A stretch of 64,000 bases of DNA. Source: JAWKTV01 sp041398905. Its GTDB lineage: Bacteria > Planctomycetota > Planctomycetia > Planctomycetales > Planctomycetaceae. The stretch is from positions 372,001 to 436,000 of the forward strand of contig JAWKTV010000001.1 in the NCBI GenBank assembly GCA_041398905.1. The letters run 5' to 3'. This document shows positions 9,391-19,747 of this stretch, piece by piece; positions within the stretch are counted from its first letter, which is position 1; each line of letters opens with the position of its first letter. Under the pieces are notes generated by a model, which saw only the letters and a list, made by a program, of their open reading frames with translations, ran no database searches and was not told where the DNA came from. The translations under genes and the position numbers were made by a program.

Positions 9391-9843
9391 GCCCCCCAGT
9401 CAAAGTCCGAGGTCTACCGCCACCGCAGCCGGGCAGGGCCGGGCTTCGACGGTCCATGCCGCGCTCCAGTCGGGCGATCGTCGTCCGCTGCGCGACGATT
9501 GTGGCCAATCGCGAGTCGACAAACGCCCGCACAGCAGGCATCATCAACTCGGCACGCTCCAGCGGAATCGACGTCCGTGGTACGAGACTCTCGACAGACT
9601 GATTGGGGGGCCGAGGTTGGGGCCGCGAAGACGTGCTGCACCGCGCATCGACGGCACTGCGATTGACGTTCATCCGTCGCGATTCGTACCATTAAGGCGT
9701 TTCGGCTCTGTCGGTGTTTCGGCATCTCGACAGGCCCGTTCCCACCAGATTTTCGTGTCGACAGGCCGGGTCGCCCGCCGTTCAGCAGTGAGCGGTCTCC
9801 GCAGCGGACTGGCGTTTGTCCTCACCCCGTGTTGAAGGTGATC
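9391..9843. other. intergenic region, no convincing gene
   Basis: 453 bases between the flavin reductase stop and the next gene. A minus-strand frame at 9359-9673 has a short stretch (IPLERAELMMPAVRAFVDSRL) that faintly recalls DUF2203 helices, but it is too short and overlaps the neighbouring gene. AAGGTG at about 9836-9841 is the probable ribosome site for the ATG at 9844. Confidence 0.5.
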
Positions 9844-12154
9844 ATGCTCACTTGCGCGCACGCAGCGTCTGCCCCTCACGGCCGTTCGATAGGGATCTGT
9901 GTGCCGGCTCTTGCGCTGCTCTGCACGTTGTTCGTGACGCCAGGTTTGGCGTTGGATGGGGCGGCGATCTATCGGCAGAAGTGCGCGAGCTGCCATGGTG
10001 CGGAGGGCGAAGGGGTCGCCGATGCTTACGAGCAGCCGTTGATCGGCGACCGTTCGGTGCAGGAACTGGCCAGGATGATTCACGAGACGATGCCGGAAGG
10101 GGAGCCGGAGCAATGTGTCGGTGCTGAGGCGGAAGCTGTCGCCGCTTACATTCACGAGACGTTCTATTCGGAGATCGCCCAGTATCGAAAGCAGCCGGCC
10201 CGGCTCGAATTCGCCCGGCTCACGGTTCGTCAGTACGAGCAAACGGTGGCCGACCTGATCGGGAGTTTCAACCCGCTAGGCGACTGGCCGGTTGAGCCTG
10301 GATTGCAGGTGTCGTGCTACGACTCGCGGAACTTCGACCGCAAAGGGCTCGCCTACGAGCGGACCGACCCGACGGTCGACTTCGACTACGGGGAGGGCAG
10401 CCCCGATCCAAAGAAGGACAAGGAGGAGGAGTTCTCGCTCCGCTGGGAGGGGGGCTTGATCGCCCCGGAGACCGGCATCTACACGTTCATCGTCGAGACC
10501 GAGAACGGCGCGCGGCTCTGGGTGAACGACACGGAGCGACCGCTGATCGACGCGGCCGTCCGCTCGGGTCCGGAGACCCGGTTCACAGGCGAGTTGCGGC
10601 TGCTGGCCGGACGGATCTATCCGCTGAAGCTGGAATACTTCAAGTTCAAGGAGAAAACCGCTTCGATCCGACTAAAGTGGATCGCGCCGCACCATGTCGA
10701 GGAGGTGGTGCCGCAGCGGCAGCTACGGGCGGGTCGTGTCGGCGAGACCTTCGTGCTCAAGACGCAGTTCCCGCCCGACGACCGCAGCACGGGGTTCGAG
10801 CGGGGGACGAGCGTTTCGCCGGAATGGAACGATGCCACGACGATGGCGGCGATCGAAGTCGCCGGCTACGTCGAAGACCGCATCGTCCGACTGGCGAAGA
10901 CCCGACCAGATGCCGACGATCGGCCGGCGAAGCTGAAGACGTTTTGTGAGCTGTTCGCCGAGCGGGCGTTTCGCAAGCCTCTGAGCGATGCCGAGCGGGA
11001 GCTGTATGTCGAGCGGCAGTTCAACGACGCCACCGATGCCGACACCGCCGTCAAGCGGGTCGTGCTGCTGGTACTCAAGTCTCCGCGGTTTCTGTATCGC
11101 GAGATCGGCTGGCCGGAGTTCGGGGCGTTCGAGGTCGCTTCGTGGTTGTCCTACACGCTGTGGGATTCGATTCCCGACAAGCCACTCTGGGACGCCGCCC
11201 GGCAAGGGCGGCTGAAGACCCGTGAGCAGATTCGATCGCAGGTCGACCGGATGGTGGGGGATCCGCGCACCCGCGCGAAGGTGCGCGAGTTCTTCCTCCA
11301 GTGGTTGAAGGTCGATCGCTTTGACGAGATCGCCAAGGATACGTCGCTGTTCCCGGAGTTTGATGATGCGATGATCGCCGACCTGCGGACGTCGCTGGAC
11401 CTGTTCATCGAGCAAACCGTATGGAGTGAGCGATCGGACTTTCGGCAGTTGTTCCTCGCGAATGACATTCCCGTGAACCGCCGGATGGCGGCCTTCTACG
11501 GTGTCGACATCGGTGATGACCCACAGTTCGCGCCGGTGTCGCTCGAACCGGACCGTCGCAGCGGGGTACTGTCGCATCCGTACCTGCTGGCGGGGTTCGC
11601 GTACGATGACATCACTTCCCCGATTCATCGCGGGGTATTCCTCGCCCGGAACGTGTTGGGCCGCGTGCTGAATCCGCCGCCCATCGCCGTCGCTCCGCTG
11701 GCTCCTGAAGTGCATCCCGATCTCACGACCCGCGAGCGGGTGATCGTGCAGACCAGCCCGGCGATGTGCGTGAAGTGCCACAACATGATCAACTCGCTCG
11801 GTTTTCCGCTGGAGGAGTTTGACGCGGTTGGGCGGTTCCGAGAAATCGAAAAGGGGCAGCCCATCGATGCGACAGGCAGCTACGTCACCCGTGATGGCGA
11901 GGAGGTGCGATTCACAGGCGTCCGTGAGCTGGCGAGCTTCCTCGTGGACAGTCCCGAAGCGCAGTCCGCCTTCGCCGAGAAGCTGTTCCAATACCTGACG
12001 AAGCAGCCAGTCCGGGCCTTCGGCACCGACAGCCGGGACGAATTATGTAAGACCTTCGAGGCGGGTGACTTCCAGTATTCGCGGCTTGATCGTCGAGTTG
12101 ACGACCGACTCGGCGGAACGGGTGCGGACAATGCAGTCCCAGCCGGCCGAGTGA
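9844..12154 (+). CDS. DUF1592-family cytochrome with PA14 domain
   Basis: About 770 residues. The leader is cleaved near GLALDGA; CASCH at about residue 47 is a c-type heme site in an N-terminal cytochrome domain. Next come a DUF1587-like segment (RLTVRQYEQTVADLIG), a PA14 lectin-like domain (about 195-295; LRWEGGLIAPETGIYTFIV, IYPLKLEYFKF), then DUF1595, DUF1592 (FEVASWLSYTLWDSIPDKPL), DUF1588 (HPYLLAGFAY...IHRGVFLARNVLG, then CVKCHNMINSLGFPLE) and DUF1585. The true ending is frame-shifted: after ...FEAGDFQ an extra T at 12076 breaks the frame; without it the protein ends IRGLIVELTTDS...MQSQPAE with TGA at 12152-12154. The uncorrected frame runs on to 12228. Paired with the DUF1552 gene downstream, as in many planctomycetes. 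Exported redox protein, substrate unknown. Confidence 0.85.
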
Positions 12155-12254
12155 GCGGCGACCCGACCGCTCCGAGGCTGGGAGACCGGTCCCGGAGGCG
12201 GAAATTCGGATCGATCCTCATTGATTGATGGCGGACGGACGTGTTGTCGGGCGA

Positions 12255-12260
12255 TATAAT
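12255..12260 (+). promoter_or_regulatory. possible -10 box upstream of the DUF1552 gene
   Basis: A perfect TATAAT stands out in very GC-rich surroundings, 63 bases before the ATG at 12323. No good -35 hexamer lies 16-18 bases upstream, so the assignment is weak; it could still drive the DUF1552 gene separately from the DUF1592 gene. Confidence 0.25.
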
Positions 12261-12322
12261 TCACAGAACATCTGGTGGCCTCGATAACCCGCGAGGCCAG
12301 CGACTGACCGAAAGCGAAACCG

Positions 12323-13642
12323 ATGCGATACCACGCGACCCGCCGCGACTTCCTCAAGCAACTCGGCCTGAGTGCCGCCGCGTACCCCTTCATTTGCAAC
12401 CTCCCGAGCCTCGGCTTTGAAGGCGGGTCGGTCCGTAAGCAGCGGCTCGTGGTCGTCTTCAGCCCCAACGGCACCATCCCGTCACACTTCTGGCCCGACC
12501 AGGCGGGGAAGCTCGAATCCTTCAAATCGATTCTCGCGCCGCTTGAGCCGTTCCGCGATCGCACCCTCACATTGCACGGGGTCTGCGACAAGCTGCGGGG
12601 TGATGGCGACAACCACATGCGGGGGATGGGCTGCCTGCTGACCGGCATCGAGCTCTACCCCGGCAATATCCAGGGCGGCAGCGACACCCCGGCTGGTTGG
12701 GCGAGCGGACTGTCGATCGATCAGGAGATCAAGAACTTCCTGCAGTCTCAGCCCGAAACGCGGACCCGGTTCGGGTCGCTGGAGTTCGGCGTCGTCGTCC
12801 CGGACCGGGCCGACACCTGGACCCGCATGGTCTACTCCGGCCCCAACAAACCGGTCGCGCCAATCGACGACCCCTACCAGATGTTCCAGAAGCTGTATGG
12901 ACAGGTGAAGCAGCGCGAAGACCTGCGGAGCATCCTCGATGAACTGCAATCCGATCTCGACAAGGTGTCGCAACTCGTCAGCAGTGAAGACCGGCAGCTC
13001 CTTGAAGAACATGCGACGTTCGTCCGCGCGATGGAGCAAGACCTCAAGTCCGCGGGCGAGCAGAGCCTCGGCCACGCGACACCCGAACTGGAGCCGGGAG
13101 TCCGCGAAGACAATGACAACATCCCCAAGCTCAGCCAGATGCAGATTGAGCTGATGGTCGACGGGTTCGTGAACGACTTCGCCCGCGTGGCGACGCTGCA
13201 GTACACCAACTCGGTCGGCGGTGCCCGCATGCGGTGGCTGGGGATCGAGGACAATCATCACGGCCTCTCGCACGAGTCCGACGAGAACAAGGACGCGCAG
13301 GAGAAGCTGATCAAGATCAACACCTGGTACTGCGAACAGGTGGCGCATCTGGCGAAGCGGCTCGCGGAGACGCCGGAACCGGGCGGGCCGGGGTCGCTGC
13401 TCGATAACACCCTCATTATCTGGACGAACGAGCTGGGCAAGGGAAATTCGCACACGCTCGACGATATCCCGTTCGTCCTCGTGGGCGGCGGGCTCGACTT
13501 CAACATGGGCCGCGCGCTCAAGTACCGGAAGGTGCCCCACAACCGCCTGCTGTTGTCGCTGGCGCATGGATTCGGCCACCGTCTCGAAACCTTTGGCAAC
13601 CGCGACTTCTGCGGCGATGGCCCGCTGGACCAACTGACCTGA
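12323..13642 (+). CDS. DUF1552 protein (Tat-exported, sulfatase-fold-like)
   Basis: A complete 439-residue DUF1552 protein. The leader (RRDFLKQLGLSAAAYPF) is a twin-arginine signal. Family landmarks are LVVVFSPNGTIPSHFWP, LTLHGVCDKLRGDGDNHMRGMGCLLTG, PAGWASGLSIDQEI, RTRFGSLEFGVVVPD and, near the end, LIIWTNELGKGNSHTLDDIPFVLVGGG. These residues recall the alkaline-phosphatase/sulfatase-like DUF1501 superfamily, but no reaction is established for DUF1552. It follows the DUF1592 gene by about 170 bases on the same strand; the two families travel together in planctomycetes, which suggests they act on the same substrate or complex outside the cytoplasm. Confidence 0.88.
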   Translation: MRYHATRRDFLKQLGLSAAAYPFICNLPSLGFEGGSVRKQRLVVVFSPNGTIPSHFWPDQAGKLESFKSILAPLEPFRDRTLTLHGVCDKLRGDGDNHMRGMGCLLTGIELYPGNIQGGSDTPAGWASGLSIDQEIKNFLQSQPETRTRFGSLEFGVVVPDRADTWTRMVYSGPNKPVAPIDDPYQMFQKLYGQVKQREDLRSILDELQSDLDKVSQLVSSEDRQLLEEHATFVRAMEQDLKSAGEQSLGHATPELEPGVREDNDNIPKLSQMQIELMVDGFVNDFARVATLQYTNSVGGARMRWLGIEDNHHGLSHESDENKDAQEKLIKINTWYCEQVAHLAKRLAETPEPGGPGSLLDNTLIIWTNELGKGNSHTLDDIPFVLVGGGLDFNMGRALKYRKVPHNRLLLSLAHGFGHRLETFGNRDFCGDGPLDQLT

Positions 13643-13930
13643 CCGCAACTGCCTAACGGTCCTGATCCGTCGGTGCCGCCACCGGCCGATTTATGCTGCG
13701 GGGCGCTGCAGTCTGGCCTTCTACGGTCCCTGCCGCGATCGAAGCCGGACGCTTCTCCACCGTTGGTGGGTCCAGCCCCAGCCATCCGGAACGGACAAGT
13801 CCTCGTCCACCCTGCCGGATTGGGAACTTGGGAGCTGACGCCTGTCGGATGTCGATGCGGCTCGATGTTTGATGGGGTGTGGATGTCCACATCGTCATCG
13901 ACTGATTGCGTTGCGAGCGGCGACCGGGCG

Positions 13931-15256
13931 CTATGCCACCGGGTACTCCCACGGCCCGCGGTACTCGCGCTGCAGGAGCGCGTTCGCTTCGGGGTCGTTG
14001 GGGAATTCTTCCTTTTCGCCGTCCCACTTGACGCTGCGGCCCAGTTTGTACGAGAGCATTCCGAGCAGGCTGAGTGCGGTTGAGCGATGGCCGATCTCGA
14101 CATCGGCGACGGGGTGTTCGCCCGTGTCGATGCACCGCAGGAAGTCCCGCCAGAGCGGCGGGACGTTGTGGCCATCGGCCTCGTTGTCGAACTGCGGAGC
14201 CTGATGCACCGGCTGCTTGTTGCCGCCGGCGGGATAGAAGGTCCAGCCGTCCCGCCAGCCCATATGGAAGATTCCTTTCTCTCCATAGAAGTAGCAGCCG
14301 ATCGAGTGCTTCTCGGCATCGTTGCCGGAAAAGCGGCGATGCTCCCAGGTCGCGGTGAAATCGGCGAACTCGTACACGGCAACCTGCGCATCGGGGGCGT
14401 CGGTCGTCTGTTCGGAGTCGGTGAGGACCGCGTCGCCCTTGATGGGGCGTCCACCGGTGGAGTAGACGCTCCGCGGATGCTGGTCCTCGCTCCACCACAG
14501 GAGCTGATCGAGCCAGTGGACACCCCAGTCGCCGAGGGTGCCATTCGCGAAGTCGAGGAAGTTGCGGAAACCTCCAGGGTGGATCTTGCGATTGAACGGA
14601 CGCAGCGGCGCGGGGCCGCAGTACATCTCCCAATCGAGGTCTTTGGGTGGTTCGGCGTTGGGCGTCGGTACTTCCGGTCCCCCGCCACCATGCACGAACA
14701 TCCGCACCATGCCAATCTTTCCGACCTCACCTGAGCGGAGGAACTTCATGCCGGAGACATGATGCGGACCGATGCGGCGATGCAGCCCGACCTGGACCAC
14801 GCGATCGGCCTGTCTGGCAACATTGACCATCGCGCGGCTCTCGCGGATGGTGTGGCCCGTCGGCTTCTCGACGAAGACATGCGCCCCCGCCTGGATCGCG
14901 GCGATGGTGTTGAGCGCGTGCCAGTGGTCCGGAGTGGCGATGATCGCGATGTCAATCTCTTCCTTGTCGAACAGCTCGCGGTAGTCGCGATACAGCTTCG
15001 GTGCGTCGGCGGTCAGCGTCGAGAGTTCGTCGGCCGCGGTCTCCAGTTGCGCGGAGTCGACATCGCAGAGCGCGACCACCTTTGATCGCCCCGCTTCGAG
15101 CGCGACCCGCAGGATGTTCATCCCCCACCAGCCGGTGCCGATCAGCGCGGTGCGGTACGTCTTCTGTTTGTCAGCCCCCAGAATGCAAGGAGCGCCCGCG
15201 AGCGACAGCCCCACCGCACCGGACGAAGTCAGAAACTGACGGCGAGTAACAGGCAT
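13931..15256 (-). CDS. Gfo/Idh/MocA family oxidoreductase, Tat-exported
   Basis: A 441-residue protein beginning at the ATG at 15256. The leader MPVTRRQFLTSSGAVGLSLA is a twin-arginine signal ending near CILGA. The NAD(P)-binding Rossmann motif is ALIGTGWWGMNI (about residues 37-48), followed by VVALCDVD and the family signature EKPTGHTIRESRAMV with its conserved EKP. C-terminal domain: GDWGVHWLDQLLWW and the usual final segments (LLGMLSYKLGRSVKWD). Such exported oxidoreductases are abundant in planctomycetes and act on sugars or inositols; substrate and cofactor partner are not identifiable here. Convergent with the DUF1552 gene: 288 bases between their ends hold no gene. Confidence 0.87.
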   Translation of the reverse strand: MPVTRRQFLTSSGAVGLSLAGAPCILGADKQKTYRTALIGTGWWGMNILRVALEAGRSKVVALCDVDSAQLETAADELSTLTADAPKLYRDYRELFDKEEIDIAIIATPDHWHALNTIAAIQAGAHVFVEKPTGHTIRESRAMVNVARQADRVVQVGLHRRIGPHHVSGMKFLRSGEVGKIGMVRMFVHGGGGPEVPTPNAEPPKDLDWEMYCGPAPLRPFNRKIHPGGFRNFLDFANGTLGDWGVHWLDQLLWWSEDQHPRSVYSTGGRPIKGDAVLTDSEQTTDAPDAQVAVYEFADFTATWEHRRFSGNDAEKHSIGCYFYGEKGIFHMGWRDGWTFYPAGGNKQPVHQAPQFDNEADGHNVPPLWRDFLRCIDTGEHPVADVEIGHRSTALSLLGMLSYKLGRSVKWDGEKEEFPNDPEANALLQREYRGPWEYPVA

Positions 15257-15572
15257 GTGACGGCTCCGAGGATGTTGCGCGGTGTAACCGCCAGCCAATG
15301 TAGTGGCCCACAGCGGGATCGCTCCAGTCAACTGGTCAGGAACGCGGATGTCACGGAGACCGCTGGCTATCGCGGCCAAACAGCAGAACGATTCCAGGCC
15401 TTCCCATCCAGTGCCACGTTGATCGAGTGCTTCGCAATCGATGCTGCGTGACTGATCCGCGCGAACCAGCGGTCTCCATGACATCCGCGTCCAATTCCCG
15501 ACCAGTTGCAACCGCCGCGATTCCCGCGACAATCCGCGTTCGACGAATCGACTTCCGACCTGGTAGCTTCCC
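15257..15572. other. divergent promoter region
   Basis: 316 bases between the divergent oxidoreductase gene and serS. No gene is recognisable, and no strong sigma-70 hexamers or binding-site palindromes were found by eye. Promoters for both flanking genes should lie here. Confidence 0.4.
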
Positions 15573-16840
15573 ATGCTCGATCTGCAATTTCTCTGTGACC
15601 ACGCCGACGCCGTCGCGGCCAACTGCCGTAATCGCGGGGTCGAATGCGACATCGATGCCCTGCTGCAGCTTCGTGATCGCCGCAGCGAGTTGATCCAGCG
15701 CGGCGACAAGTTGCGCGGCGAGCAGAAGGATGTCGCCGGCCGCATCCCGAAGGCGACGGCCGACGAGCGCCCGGAACTGGTCGCGCGGGGCAAGGAACTC
15801 AAGACGCTGGTGGCCGAGATTGAGGCGGAGGCCAAGCAGGTGGAAGCGGACCTGCGCGAGCTGCAGATGGCGATCCCCAACATGACGCACCCCGACGCTC
15901 CGGTCGGAGGGGAGGAGGATCTCGTTGTGCTGCGCGAAGTGGGGACGAAGCCGAGCTTCGACTTCCAGCCTCGCGATCACGTTGAACTGATGGCGAACCT
16001 CGACCTTGTTGACCTGGAAGCGGGCAGCAAGGTCGCTGGGCACGGGTTCTACTTTCTCAAGAACGAAGGAATGCTGCTGGAGCTCGCACTCGTGCAGTAC
16101 GCCGTCGACATCCTCCGGCAGGAAGGCTTCACGCTGTTCACCACGCCGGACGTCGCCCGCGATGACGTACTACATGGAACGGGGTATCAGCCGCGCGGAC
16201 CCGAGACGCAGATCTACTCGATCGACGGGACCGACCTGTCACTGGTGGCGACGGCGGAGATCACACTGGGCGGCATGCTGAAGGATGAGATTCTGCCCAT
16301 CGACCAGCTCCCGAAAAAATTCGGCGGGCTGTCCCACTGCTTCCGCACCGAAGCAGGCGGGCACGGCAAGGCGACTCGGGGCATCTACCGCGTGCATCAG
16401 TTCACCAAGGTCGAGATGTTCGCCTTCACCGGGCCGGACGTGGCGGTGTCGGACGCGATGCATCAGGAGATTCTGCGGGTCGAAGAACGCATCTTCGGTG
16501 GGCTGGGGATTCCGTATCGCGTCATCGATACGCCGACGGGCGACCTCGGCGGACCGGCTTACCGCAAATTCGACCTGGAAGCGTGGATGCCCGGACGTGG
16601 CGAATATGGCGAGGTGACGTCGGCCTCCAACTGCACCGACTTCCAGTCCCGGCGGCTCGGCATTCGCTGCAAGAGCGACGAGTGGAAAGGGACGCGGTAC
16701 GTCCACACGCTGAATGGCACGCGGTCGCCGCCACGCGCGCGATGATCGCCGTGCTGGAAAACAACCAGCAGGCCGATGGCAGCGTCGTTGTACCGGAACC
16801 GCTCCGCAAGTGGATGGGCGTCGACCGGATCAGCCGCTAG
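15573..16840 (+). CDS. serS: seryl-tRNA synthetase, frame broken near the 3' end
   Basis: Charges tRNA-Ser (and selenocysteine tRNA where present). The first frame from the ATG at 15573 carries the N-terminal tRNA-binding coiled coil (about 27-100), then class II motifs: motif 2 (LSHCFRTEAGGHGKATRGIYRVHQFTKVEMF) and the EVTSASNCTDFQSRR segment. The motif 3 region is disrupted: after TLNGT the frame reads RSPPRAR and stops at 16745, whereas adding one base near 16718-16722 restores AVAATRAMIAVLENNQ...VVVPEPLRKWMG and a stop at 16840. Restored length is about 422 residues, normal for SerRS. As this enzyme is essential, the break is probably a sequencing error. Confidence 0.93.
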
Positions 16841-17082
16841 TTCGTACTCCACGGCGGTTCACGCTCGACGCACAGCGCGAACCATCGCCCGCTGTCGACA
16901 TTGGGTCGTGCGCGTCGCATCGATCGTAACGGCCCGGAAAAATGCCACGTGCGGAATTCGGGCCATGTGCGGGCTGGGGACGGACTAGGTTTCTGCAGCG
17001 GCTGACGGCGCGCTGACATCCAGCGGCCAGCCAACAGCCTTCAAGAAACACTGCTCCGCTCCCGCACGTGTGTCGCTCGGCC

Positions 17083-18417
17083 ATGTCAACATTTCGATTC
17101 GCGGTTCGCGCAACGCTCCTCCTGGCTTGGACGCTGGCTGCCCTGCCACAATCCGCCTCCGCGGCCAAGACCGCTGCGCAGATTCGGGCGGAGATCGCGA
17201 AGCAGCAGCGGGAATTTGAGCAGAGAAGCAAGGCCCTGCAGTCGAGTACGAGCGCCCGAACTGGCGGCTCCACAAGCATGGAGGACGCCGCGGCCCGGGC
17301 GAAGGCCGCGATCACTGGGGAACCGGCCCCCACAAACTCGCAGCCAACCTCCACGTCTCGCTCCAGCGGCAACCCCGCGTCAACAAGTGCTGGCGGAAGC
17401 TCGCGAGGCACAGGCAAGTTCACCCGATCGAAGGCGGCTTACGAGGTTCGCCGTGGAGACGAGTACGCCTGGCGGGTGACGATGCAGAATGCCCCCGGCG
17501 AAGGCGCCAACCGCTGGGAGGGAGACCTGTACCTGCTGGGCATTTACGAGAGTGTGAACAATCCCGGCGAGGTCATGCTCATCGGGAATCTCGCCTGCTA
17601 CACGCAGCGAAGTGGTCAGTGGGTGCGCAGTGCGGAAGACGATGTCCGCTTCCAGGACCACTTGCGGATCGGCTCGACGGGAGTCCTCCAGGTCAACACC
17701 GAGGCGACGGACTTTACAGGCAGGCAGCGGCGCCTGCCGTTGCAGATGAACGTGATTCTCGAGACGACCGAACTCCTCTTTCCCTCCACGCCGATGTTCG
17801 TCGAACCAAACGGTGATGAGCATCGCGGCAAGCAGACGGCGTTTCTGTTTGGCGGAAGCGGCTACGGGGTCGCACCACTCACCGGCGACACCTACTCGTT
17901 GACCAAAGTGGAGGGAGAGTCGACGAACCGGCCGACGATCGTGAGCAAGCGGGTGCTCGGCTTCCCCAACGACGGCATCGGCCTCGCCTACTCTCGCACC
18001 ACCACGTTCGACGCTTCGCAGGGGATGCCGATCGACTCGACCCTGAACTATGTGGAGAAGGTCGATGCCGATGTCCGGATCGACGTGTCGATCCGCCGAT
18101 TGAGCGGACAGGATGTCGTCCGCGCCCGGGGAGCGGCACTCGCGATGCACCCCGTTGCGAGCTGGCCAACTTCATTGAAGCGGGTCGAAGTGCCTGCTGG
18201 AAGCTGGGAGCTGGCCTTCCCGAACGTCCAGCGCGAGGTGCGGCCAGGTCAGGTTCTCGCTGTCGCGATCACCTACAGCATGGATGGCGTGAGGAGCGTT
18301 CGCACCTACCGGGGAACGGCGATCAAGGTGGTCGACAGCGAGACGGTTCTCATGCGGCTCGATGGCTCGGGCGAAGAGCGCGAGATCGACTACCGCAGCC
18401 TGCATCTGCTGAAGTAG
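17083..18417 (+). CDS. secreted hypothetical protein
   Basis: A 444-residue protein from the ATG at 17083, which begins a signal peptide (RFAVRATLLLAWTLAALPQSASA). Residues about 25-125 are a coiled-coil then Ser/Thr-rich linker. The rest is a beta-rich region without a family I recognise: YEVRRGDEYAWRVTMQNAP, GDLYLLGIYESVNNPGEVMLIGNLACYTQ, LPLQMNVILETTELLFPS. The final 60 residues (VQREVRPGQVLAVAITYSMDGVRSVRTYRGTAIKVVDSETVLMRLDGSGEEREIDYRSLHLL) look like a small SH3-like barrel similar to the SHD1/SLA1 type common in planctomycete exported proteins. Function unknown. Confidence 0.68.
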   Translation: MSTFRFAVRATLLLAWTLAALPQSASAAKTAAQIRAEIAKQQREFEQRSKALQSSTSARTGGSTSMEDAAARAKAAITGEPAPTNSQPTSTSRSSGNPASTSAGGSSRGTGKFTRSKAAYEVRRGDEYAWRVTMQNAPGEGANRWEGDLYLLGIYESVNNPGEVMLIGNLACYTQRSGQWVRSAEDDVRFQDHLRIGSTGVLQVNTEATDFTGRQRRLPLQMNVILETTELLFPSTPMFVEPNGDEHRGKQTAFLFGGSGYGVAPLTGDTYSLTKVEGESTNRPTIVSKRVLGFPNDGIGLAYSRTTTFDASQGMPIDSTLNYVEKVDADVRIDVSIRRLSGQDVVRARGAALAMHPVASWPTSLKRVEVPAGSWELAFPNVQREVRPGQVLAVAITYSMDGVRSVRTYRGTAIKVVDSETVLMRLDGSGEEREIDYRSLHLLK

Positions 18418-18655
18418 CGCGGAGTCGCGGCCGCATACCGGTCGGTGTGAGGCGAAGCTGCCGCAGGCGAGTCTCAGAAACTGGAAAGTGAATCTACGAC
18501 GGTGTCGGTCGCGCTCTGCCTCAACGCTGCTCGCGATGCAGGCGCGGTGAGTCGTCAGCGCGGCCAACCGACATCGAAGCGCCGGCGGCACAGACTGCGA
18601 CTCGAGCGTCGCGCAGGTGGAGCAGGTCGCCGCCGCGCGCGCTCGCGAAGTTCGA

Positions 18656-19357
18656 TCAGGCGCCGGGTGCCGATACCGATCGACCGTTGTCGCTGGCGGT
18701 CACCGCGAGAATCGCAGGAACCGCGCGCCGGCTCCAGACGTCGGCATCAGGGAACTGTCCGGCTTCGCCTCCCCAGCAACATCGGAGCATGTCGGTATCG
18801 ATGATGCCAGGATTGAAAGCAACGGCCGCCATGCCGCGCGGCAACTCCTGCGCGAGCGCCTGCGTCAGCCCTTCGACTGCCCACTTGGTGGCGCAGTAGG
18901 GAGCGACTTCCGGTGCGGTGGAACGCCCCCAGCCGGAACTGAAGTTGACGATCACGCCGCGCCGCCGCTCGATCATGGCAGGCAGAAAAGCCCGCAAAAC
19001 ATGGAACATTCCGCCAATGTTGATCTCGATGACGCGCGCGAACTCCTCGACGGGGACATCCCACAAAGGACGCGGCGCGTTGATGACCGCGGCGTTGTTG
19101 ATGAGCAGATCGGGCGGGTCGCCGGCTTGCATGACATCGTCGGCCCATGCCTTGACGGCACCAGCATCGCGGATGTCGACGGCGTCGAAGCGATGCGTTG
19201 TGGGATGCTCGCTGTTGAGTGAACGGAGTCGCTCACGATCGCGCCCGCAGCCGCTCACCAGCCAACCCGCTTCGATGAATCGTTGACACATCGCGCGTCC
19301 CAGTCCGCGCGTGACGCCGGTGATGACGACGTGCTGTCGATGTTGTTCGGTCGGCAT
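18656..19357 (-). CDS. short-chain dehydrogenase/reductase
   Basis: A complete 233-residue classical SDR. The cofactor motif TGVTRGLG (about residues 13-20) is TGxxxGxG; NNAA follows near 86-89; the catalytic tetrad is visible as Asn in IEINIGGMF, Ser in NFSSGWG and YCATK (YxxxK). An Arg soon after the Gly motif (GRDRERL) suggests NADP(H) preference. The C-terminus has the IIDTDML segment characteristic of the family. Substrate cannot be named. Start at the ATG at 19357; it has no same-strand neighbour within 600 bases, so it is probably a monocistronic cytoplasmic enzyme. Confidence 0.85.
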   Translation of the reverse strand: MPTEQHRQHVVITGVTRGLGRAMCQRFIEAGWLVSGCGRDRERLRSLNSEHPTTHRFDAVDIRDAGAVKAWADDVMQAGDPPDLLINNAAVINAPRPLWDVPVEEFARVIEINIGGMFHVLRAFLPAMIERRRGVIVNFSSGWGRSTAPEVAPYCATKWAVEGLTQALAQELPRGMAAVAFNPGIIDTDMLRCCWGGEAGQFPDADVWSRRAVPAILAVTASDNGRSVSAPGA

Positions 19358-19747
19358 GTGGGGAGTCCATCTGGTGGCAGGTGAAGGACGTCGAGTTCGT
19401 CACCAGCTTACCGGTCACCGCGCGCTCGTCGAGTCGCGCGCGGGGTGGTGACCGAGTGATGTCGCCGGTCAAGAAAACTTTCAAACTGATCAGAATTGGG
19501 TTGCAACGATGAATGCTTTACGTACTATTTCGACCAACTGGTGTAAGTGCTTGCGGCTCAACAGAAGTCATTCAACGTTGATCCGAGTTACGTCAAACCC
19601 AAATGACGCAAGTCGGACTCAAGCACTCACACACGATGACCACGGTTGGTCATCGGAACGGATTCTCATCGTGATTGAGACTCGTCGATTTGCCCGGTAG
19701 CACGGCGGCTCACTCACACATCTGGGGCTTCTGGAAGGAGGAGTACC
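19358..19747. other. AT-richer leader region upstream of the histone-like gene
   Basis: 390 bases with no gene. From about 19450 to 19700 base composition is visibly less GC-rich than its surroundings, which fits a strong promoter region for the small basic peptide gene that follows. It contains the inverted repeat listed separately and ends in the ribosome site GGAAGGAGGAG at about 19733-19743. Confidence 0.45.
19635..19654. promoter_or_regulatory. palindrome upstream of the histone-like gene
   Basis: GATGACCA at 19635-19642 and TGGTCATC at 19647-19654 form a perfect 8-base inverted repeat with a CGGT spacer. It sits about 95 bases ahead of the start codon, where a dimeric regulator could bind, or it could fold as an mRNA leader hairpin. 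No regulator can be assigned. Confidence 0.35.

Noticed and set aside
9359..9673. Minus-strand open frame with a helical segment (IPLERAELMMPAVRAFVDSRL) reminiscent of DUF2203
   Set aside because: Only about 20 residues resemble the family; it overlaps the flavin reductase end, has no ribosome site, and the remainder is Arg/Pro-rich noise.
13258..14730. 490-codon minus-strand frame over the oxidoreductase and the DUF1552 gene
   Set aside because: It crosses two well-supported genes in another frame and contains no recognisable sequence.
18502..19222. Long plus-strand frames opposite the SDR gene
   Set aside because: They are antisense shadows: composition is Arg/Gly/Pro-rich and the minus strand carries a complete SDR with all motifs.
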